The position numbers were made by a program, and so were the translations under genes. From Bacteroidota bacterium (GTDB lineage Bacteria; Bacteroidota; Bacteroidia; Bacteroidales; WCHB1-69), in the NCBI GenBank assembly GCA_023392945.1, contig JAEWNB010000188.1:1-9743 (forward strand): a stretch of 9,743 nt of DNA. Direction: 5' to 3'. This document shows, in pieces, positions 5,670 through 9,743 of this stretch. Numbering within the stretch: the stretch's first letter is position 1; each line of letters starts with the position of its first letter. The notes beneath the pieces were generated by a model. That model saw only the letters and a list, made by a program, of their open reading frames with translations, did not search any database and was not told where the DNA came from.

Positions 5670-6110
5670 ATGAAAAAAATCATCTTATTATCAGTTATTT
5701 TACTTGGGTTTATCGGAACACAACAGGCACAAACTTTAGACCATCTCTTTGATAAATATTGTCATAACGAAAAATTTACCTACGTCTCTGTTGGAAAAGG
5801 AATGATGAATACCATTAAAAATTATGCCGATTTTGACGAAGAAACTGAAGATATGATTCCCACTTCTGTCAAAATTCTCACCCTGGAAGAGGTCTCAACC
5901 GATAATGCTCAACTTGCCAAACAAATAATCTCAGAAATTATGTCTGTTATGAACAGCGATAATTTTGAAAAAATACTGGAAGTCAGTGAAAAAGGAGAAG
6001 CGACCTATATCTATTCCAAAAAATACGATGACAAAAATTGTGATCAATTGCTACTTGATATTACCGATGAAGAGGTAAGTATAATATGGACAAGAGGTAA
6101 AAAGAAGTAA
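5670..6110 (+). CDS. Secreted DUF4252 protein
   Basis: This encodes 146 residues. A signal peptide covers residues 1-20 (MKKIILLSVILLGFIGTQQA), with likely cleavage after Ala20. There is no lipobox cysteine, so the product is probably periplasmic. The mature start, L-F-D-K-Y...F-T-Y-V-S-V-G-K-G-M (26-45), and the later segment F-E-K-I-L-E-V-S-E-K-G-E...Y-I-Y-S (99-116) match the DUF4252 pattern, a Bacteroidota family of unknown function often encoded beside ECF sigma/anti-sigma pairs. It is last in the second sigma module, 39 nt after the anti-sigma-like gene, so it is either a target or a signal-side component of that regulator. A strong terminator follows at 6165-6195. Confidence 0.85.
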   Translation: MKKIILLSVILLGFIGTQQAQTLDHLFDKYCHNEKFTYVSVGKGMMNTIKNYADFDEETEDMIPTSVKILTLEEVSTDNAQLAKQIISEIMSVMNSDNFEKILEVSEKGEATYIYSKKYDDKNCDQLLLDITDEEVSIIWTRGKKK

Positions 6111-6164
6111 ATAAAACGGATTCTGAGGCATAGCCTTTTTATCATAAACATTATTATTTTGGTG

Positions 6165-6195
6165 AAAAAACCGCTCAACAAAAGCGGTTTTTTTT
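6165..6195. terminator. Bidirectional intrinsic terminator
   Basis: AAAAAACCGCT (6165-6175) pairs with AGCGGTTTTTT (6183-6193) around a 7-nt loop, and the right arm continues to eight T residues. It serves the plus-strand DUF4252 gene and, read in reverse with its six-T run, the minus-strand stress protein gene. The stop codon of the latter (6194-6196) directly abuts the stem, a very tight convergent junction. Confidence 0.92.
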
Positions 6196-7123
6196 ATGTG
6201 CAAAGCACATATAAGTCATCTCTTTCGTTGACACACAAAACCGGAAATCCCGCGGGATTGCCTATGACAGCACTCTCCTTGGCTCCAAAAATAATATCAA
6301 TCAGAGAATAAAAACGAGTCATCATAATTACCGTAAGGGAAGCATTAATTTGGGAAGCATAAGTCAGAGAATATTTATCCATATTATCAACGGTAGGTGT
6401 AATCTTATGGAGTTCATAAGTTATATTCAGATTTTTATACAATTTTTCCGTAAAGGCTATATTATCCTTCAGTTTCTGTTTTAGAAATTCATCTTTAAAC
6501 TGAGTATGAAGAATATGAACGGTAGCACAATAGAATCTGCTGAAATATCCTGCCCACAGAGCTTTCTCCTTGGCTTGGCGATCTATGTCCAGCGGTAAAA
6601 TAACATGCTGATAAACCGTTGCTTCAGGAATTTTATTTCCAACAGTCATGACCGGTATGCGCGATGGGCGAATAAACTTGATAGCCTTTCGTAAACTGAA
6701 AAAATTATTTTTCCCTTTTTTTGAAACCCCGATTACAAACATCGTAGTATTGGTTTTGTCGGCATATTCATAGAGAGATTTGGCAGTAAAATGCTCCGAC
6801 AGCATGATGGTTTCTATTTCATTTTCTGTAAGATTAGAAAGCGTCCTGTTGAAAATAGGACTCATCTCCACAGAAGGTTTCTCAGTTGCCGACTGAATGG
6901 TGCCGATTTCTTCTTTCCAGATATCGGAATGTGTTTCGGGTTGCCGGCTATTCTCTTTGAGCTCTTTAATGGTTTTAGGATAGAAAGAAAAATCGGTAAT
7001 GATGGTCAGGGATGCCTTAAAGATGGCCGCCAGGATTCCTCCGTGTCTTACAGCTACATCTCCATAATCCGAAAAATCGGTAATTGCAATGATGTTAAGT
7101 TTTTTATCGCTGTTTTTCATCAT
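6194..7123 (-). CDS. Tandem-domain universal stress protein (UspA family)
   Basis: This encodes 309 residues made of two Usp-type domains. Domain 1 (about 8-163) begins LNIIAITDFSDYGDVAVRHG, with the usual first strand and acidic residue, and ends MFVIGVSKKGKNN...RIPVMTVG. Domain 2 (about 172-298) begins HVILPLDIDRQAKEKALWAG and ends G-A-K-E-S-A-V-I-G-N-P-A-G-F-P-V-L-C-V. The standard ATP-binding G-x2-G-x9-G-S/T signature is not intact in either domain: domain 1 has GVSKKGKNN and domain 2 lacks the first glycines. Nucleotide binding is therefore uncertain. Such proteins are cytoplasmic and respond to starvation or redox stress. The ATG at 7123 overlaps the tsaB stop by 4 nt (ATGA), indicating co-translation; a second ATG follows immediately. 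Confidence 0.88.
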   Translation of the reverse strand: MMKNSDKKLNIIAITDFSDYGDVAVRHGGILAAIFKASLTIITDFSFYPKTIKELKENSRQPETHSDIWKEEIGTIQSATEKPSVEMSPIFNRTLSNLTENEIETIMLSEHFTAKSLYEYADKTNTTMFVIGVSKKGKNNFFSLRKAIKFIRPSRIPVMTVGNKIPEATVYQHVILPLDIDRQAKEKALWAGYFSRFYCATVHILHTQFKDEFLKQKLKDNIAFTEKLYKNLNITYELHKITPTVDNMDKYSLTYASQINASLTVIMMTRFYSLIDIIFGAKESAVIGNPAGFPVLCVNERDDLYVLCT

Positions 7124-7842
7124 TTTAAACCTTTAACCACCGGTTTTGCTGCAACAAAATCCTTTAAATAAAAAGGCTCGAAATAGGCAATATTTTCAAA
7201 TTGTCCAAGCTGATATTTTAAAAAGGCTTTTTCAGACATATTGGCAGCCGAAATGGGAGCATCGGAAAAGCGGGCATTTTTATTTTTTGACAACAATGCT
7301 CTGCATTTAGGCATTCCGTTTCCGCAAAAGAATACTATTTTGTCTTGCAGGATATCGACGAAAGAAGTTTCGTCCATGATTTGAGAGTGAACGTCCTCAA
7401 CAATGGCTCCGGTTGAATCATAGAGAGCACAATATACTTCCATTCTTCGGGCATCAATCATCGGACAAAAATAGTAGTTTGAGGTCTCATCAATATTGGC
7501 TAATGCTTCTTTTTTTGCACCTGCCATAATAATTTCAAGAGTTGAAACAGTCACCAATGGCAGATCAAGAGAATAGCAAAGTCCTTTTGCGGTGGAGGCT
7601 CCGATTCTTAATCCCGTATAAGAACCGGGTCCGATGCTTAGAGCAACGGCATCAATCTCATTTTTGTTAACAGACGCTGTTTTTAGAACCTTTTCGATAA
7701 AAGAGATTATTCTTTTGGCATGTGAATTCCCGTCATGGCTTTCTTCAACTGCCAGAATTTCAGCACCGCGGGACAGGGCAACTGAACATACTTCAGTAGC
7801 AGTATCAAGGAGCAAGATCAAAGGATTCTTTTGTTTCTTCAT
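7120..7842 (-). CDS. tsaB: tRNA threonylcarbamoyladenosine biosynthesis protein TsaB
   Basis: This encodes 240 residues from the ATG at 7842. A further in-frame ATG at 7872 adds ten residues before the first conserved strand, and TsaB proteins normally start close to that strand. Family signatures are L-L-L-D-T-A-T-E-V-C-S-V-A-L (10-23), S-I-G-P-G-S-Y-T-G-L-R-I-G (69-81), M-I-D-A-R-R-M-E-V-Y (128-137) and F-Y-L-K-D-F-V-A-A-K-P (224-234). TsaB is the ASKHA-fold, catalytically inactive partner of TsaD. With TsaE and TsaC it forms the N6-threonylcarbamoyl modification at A37 of ANN-decoding tRNAs, in the cytoplasm. Its length is usual. The other tsa genes are not in the window. Its 3' end overlaps the stress protein gene by 4 nt. 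Confidence 0.95.
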   Translation of the reverse strand: MKKQKNPLILLLDTATEVCSVALSRGAEILAVEESHDGNSHAKRIISFIEKVLKTASVNKNEIDAVALSIGPGSYTGLRIGASTAKGLCYSLDLPLVTVSTLEIIMAGAKKEALANIDETSNYYFCPMIDARRMEVYCALYDSTGAIVEDVHSQIMDETSFVDILQDKIVFFCGNGMPKCRALLSKNKNARFSDAPISAANMSEKAFLKYQLGQFENIAYFEPFYLKDFVAAKPVVKGLK

Positions 7843-7847
7843 AGCTG

Positions 7848-7855
7848 CAAAAATA
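7848..7855 (-). promoter_or_regulatory. Possible -7 element of tsaB, near-leaderless
   Basis: On the minus strand TATTTTTG matches TAnnTTTG and ends 5 nt before the tsaB ATG at 7842, so the transcript could begin at or near the start codon. No -33 TTG lies at the proper distance. If real, it supports the start at 7842 over 7872; it may be chance in AT-rich DNA. Confidence 0.25.
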
Positions 7856-7871
7856 GCCAATTTTTTTTGCA

Positions 7872-7902
7872 TTGTATCGTTTATACATTTTCATTATTTT
7901 TG
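7872..7902 (+). promoter_or_regulatory. Promoter of the Hdr-like operon
   Basis: TTG (7872-7874), 20 bp, then TATTTTTG (7895-7902) is a close match to the Bacteroidota primary promoter (-33 TTG, -7 TAnnTTTG) with correct spacing. Transcription would start near 7907 and leave a leader of about 20 nt before the ATG at 7927. Between the two boxes is an inverted repeat TGTAT-cgttt-ATACA (7873-7887) that could bind a repressor. Confidence 0.6.
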
Positions 7903-7926
7903 TCCTCACTTATTAAAGATAAAATC

Positions 7927-8277
7927 ATGCCCAATTTTGGATTTTCGATTTTCAATACCCGCACTATTAATCTCGACAATTGTGATCCAAAAAGAATGAA
8001 GGATTTAGAGCAACGGGTGGTCTCTTTCAGGCGCTGTATTCAATGTGGAGGGTGTTCAGCCACATGTTCTGCAGGTATGTTCACCCCATTTAACATTCGG
8101 AAAATTCACTCTTTATTCCGCCGTTTTCAATACAAGGATTTGGCTGAGGAGCTTCAAAAATGTATGCTCTGTGGAAAATGCACACTCGTTTGTCCGCGGG
8201 GAGTCAATCTTCGACCTTTAATCTTAAATATGCGCAAATTATTAGCTGAAAATACTAAATCCGATAGCAATGCCTGA
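7927..8277 (+). CDS. HdrC-like dicluster [4Fe-4S] protein
   Basis: This encodes 116 residues from the ATG at 7927, downstream of a good promoter. An in-frame ATG at 7831 is rejected because it lies inside the divergent tsaB gene and upstream of the promoter. Two ferredoxin motifs are present: C37-x2-C40-x2-C43-x3-C47 (CIQCGGCSATC) and C79-x2-C82-x2-C85-x3-C89-P (CMLCGKCTLVCP). The first lacks the usual Pro after the last Cys (SAG follows), which is typical of HdrC-type proteins. The N-terminal G-F-S-I-F-N...I-N-L-D matches Bacteroidota homologues as I recall. The protein should pass electrons between a soluble redox partner and the membrane subunit whose gene overlaps it by 8 nt. Substrate is unknown; CoB-CoM heterodisulfide is unlikely in this phylum. 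Confidence 0.9.
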   Translation: MPNFGFSIFNTRTINLDNCDPKRMKDLEQRVVSFRRCIQCGGCSATCSAGMFTPFNIRKIHSLFRRFQYKDLAEELQKCMLCGKCTLVCPRGVNLRPLILNMRKLLAENTKSDSNA

Positions 8278-9743
8278 TTTTTTTAATCCTTTTGTAATTC
8301 CTTTCTGTGGCGGAATATTGGCGCTGCTCATCATTTGCTTTATCAAGTATTACAGATGGTACAAAAAATTCGACAGATTGCAAAAGATGACCATCAGAAA
8401 GAATATTCTGAGTTGGAAAATTATTCCCGCCATTTGGGAAATGTTTGTTGAATCAATTCTTCACAGAAGGGTTTCACAGAAAAACTGGATGCTTGGCTAT
8501 ATGCATCGCAGTATTGCTTTTGGATGGTTCTTGCTGATAGTTTTTGGAGCTGTAGAAGACTGGTTCATGGGTCATGCTTTAAATCAAGAGATGGGATTTC
8601 GTGTTGGCAGACCGTTTTGGTTAAGTATTTTTTACCGTTATTTTACGCAAGATATAAATCTCAATTTCAAAGGGGAATTGCTTTTTACTAATCTTATGGA
8701 TATCTTGCTTTTGTACGTCCTTTCCGGAATAATAATTGCTTTTTTCAAGAGATTCTTTTCAAGGATTGTCGGGATGAAGCGCATTCCCAAGCATGTCATT
8801 TTCGATCGTTTTGCACTTTTTGCACTTTGGGCTATTTTTCCGTTGAGACTTCTGGCGGAAAGTATAACCGCATCAATTGCCAATAACGGGGGATTTCTAA
8901 CTCAGTTTATTGGAGACTTTTTCTTTATCAATCCCGGCTATGCATCCCATATTGAAATTACTTTCTGGACACTTTACTCAGTCGCGCTGGGCACTTTTTT
9001 TGTTGCCATGCCTTTTTCCCGCTATATGCATATTTTCACCGAACCATTTCTGATTTTTTTCCGAAATCTTGGAATTGTAGAAAGTGAAAAATCAACCGGC
9101 TTTACCAAATTTGAGTTAAGTGCCTGCTCCCGTTGCGGAATATGCATTGATGGCTGTCCTCTTAATTCGGAATTGGATATCAAAAATGTACAGCCTATTT
9201 ATTTTTTGCGTGATATCAGATATAAAAAACTGCAAAAAGAGATTGCCGACAATTGTCTGATGTGTGACCGTTGTGTCTCTGATTGCCCGGTCAATCTTGA
9301 AAGTTCTGTTATTCGCAGACAGAAAAGGGATAAAAAAGAACTGGACACCCATGACAATTACGGCTATATTGAAAATATTCAGCCTTTCAATGCGATAGGT
9401 CGTGTAATATATTATTCCGGATGTATGTCACACCTGACTCCCGGAATTGCTGAGTCAATGAAGGTGATATTTGAATCAGTGGGTCAAAAATATTGGTACA
9501 TGGATGAAGATAAGACTATTTGTTGCGGAAAGCCTTTGCTCGAGCAGGGTTTTTTCAATCAGGCCAAAGAACTTAGACGAAAGAATACCAATCTAATAAA
9601 TCAATCTAAAGCTAAGATGCTTATTACTTCATGTCCAATTTGCTATCAGACCTTTAAAAATGACTATACTTTGCCCATAGAAGTGTTGCATCATTCCGAA
9701 TATATTGATCGTCTGATCAAAAGCGGCAAGCTAAAAGTGAATA
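8270..9743 (+). CDS. Fused cytochrome-b-like / HdrD-like (CCG domain) membrane protein, partial
   Basis: The reading frame is open from the ATG at 8270 to the window edge, with 491 codons visible and the C-terminus missing. It starts inside the end of the HdrC-like gene (8-nt overlap, ATGCCTGA). Residues 1-265 hold about five membrane helices (near 6-26, 82-98, 140-160, 178-200 and 229-249). His79 (GYMHRS) and His254 (RYMHIFTEPF) are candidate haem b ligands, as in NarI/DsrM-type subunits. Two ferredoxin motifs follow: C286/C289/C292/C296-P and C329/C332/C335/C339-P. Next comes a complete CCG motif, C385-x32-C418-C419-G-x35-C455-x2-C458, the noncubane-cluster signature of HdrB/HdrD. A second CCG domain would be expected beyond the edge. 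This matches an HdrE-HdrD fusion that exchanges electrons between quinone and a cytoplasmic thiol/disulfide or redox partner. Confidence 0.9.
   Translation, partial: MPDFFNPFVIPFCGGILALLIICFIKYYRWYKKFDRLQKMTIRKNILSWKIIPAIWEMFVESILHRRVSQKNWMLGYMHRSIAFGWFLLIVFGAVEDWFMGHALNQEMGFRVGRPFWLSIFYRYFTQDINLNFKGELLFTNLMDILLLYVLSGIIIAFFKRFFSRIVGMKRIPKHVIFDRFALFALWAIFPLRLLAESITASIANNGGFLTQFIGDFFFINPGYASHIEITFWTLYSVALGTFFVAMPFSRYMHIFTEPFLIFFRNLGIVESEKSTGFTKFELSACSRCGICIDGCPLNSELDIKNVQPIYFLRDIRYKKLQKEIADNCLMCDRCVSDCPVNLESSVIRRQKRDKKELDTHDNYGYIENIQPFNAIGRVIYYSGCMSHLTPGIAESMKVIFESVGQKYWYMDEDKTICCGKPLLEQGFFNQAKELRRKNTNLINQSKAKMLITSCPICYQTFKNDYTLPIEVLHHSEYIDRLIKSGKLKVN

Noticed and set aside
6791..7171. 126-codon plus-strand frame
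   Set aside because: It is antisense to the universal stress protein gene, which has clear family motifs.
7831..7926. N-terminal extension of the HdrC-like protein
   Set aside because: It would start inside tsaB and upstream of the predicted promoter; the conserved N-terminus begins at 7927.
7634..7999. 121-codon plus-strand frame
   Set aside because: It is antisense to conserved TsaB motifs and crosses the promoter region.
8638..9352. Minus-strand frames of 81 and 78 codons (8638-8883, 9116-9352)
   Set aside because: Both are antisense to the open HdrD-like reading frame, whose membrane and cysteine motifs are unambiguous.
7927..9743. Methanogenic heterodisulfide reductase
   Set aside because: All other genes indicate Bacteroidota, which lack coenzymes M and B. 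Only the protein architecture, not the substrate, can be carried over.

Overview
The window looks like a chromosomal segment of an AT-rich Bacteroidota bacterium, most likely of the order Bacteroidales. Four kinds of evidence point there: protein families that are largely confined to the phylum (DUF4252, a DUF6249-type protein, short lipoproteins), paired ECF sigma and anti-sigma genes, promoter-like sites of the TTG / TAnnTTTG type, and weak Shine-Dalgarno regions. All family names come from reading the translations; no database search was run.

Layout. Positions 1-1015 hold no convincing gene but are rich in repeats: a 32-bp direct repeat pair about 444 bp apart, a 22-bp-period AAGCTT array with overall dyad symmetry, and an AT-rich 43-bp-period repeat. 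Positions 1016-2326 carry two lipoprotein genes on the minus strand, separated by a perfect 13-bp-stem hairpin. Positions 2327-3055 are non-coding. They contain a promoter-like site followed by a long imperfect stem and T6 (a candidate small RNA), a second hairpin, and an operator-like inverted repeat upstream of the next operon.

Positions 3056-6110 on the plus strand hold two adjacent ECF sigma modules. The first is a DUF6249-like membrane protein, a sigma factor and a small two-helix membrane protein. The second is a sigma factor, a single-pass anti-sigma-like protein and a secreted DUF4252 protein. A bidirectional terminator at 6165-6195 separates them from a convergent minus-strand pair: tsaB (tRNA t6A synthesis), whose end overlaps a tandem-domain universal stress protein gene by 4 nt.

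From 7927 to the right edge, divergent from tsaB, is an electron-transfer operon. It contains a HdrC-like dicluster ferredoxin and a long membrane protein that fuses a cytochrome-b-like domain, two [4Fe-4S] motifs and a CCG (HdrD-type) domain. The second gene is open at the window edge, with 491 codons visible.

Functionally, the centre is a likely envelope-linked transcriptional regulation locus with two sigma factors, their probable membrane partners and exported proteins of unknown role. The right side combines translation fidelity, stress response and membrane-linked redox metabolism. The least explained parts are the left repeat region, the candidate small RNA, and the relationship between the two sigma modules.
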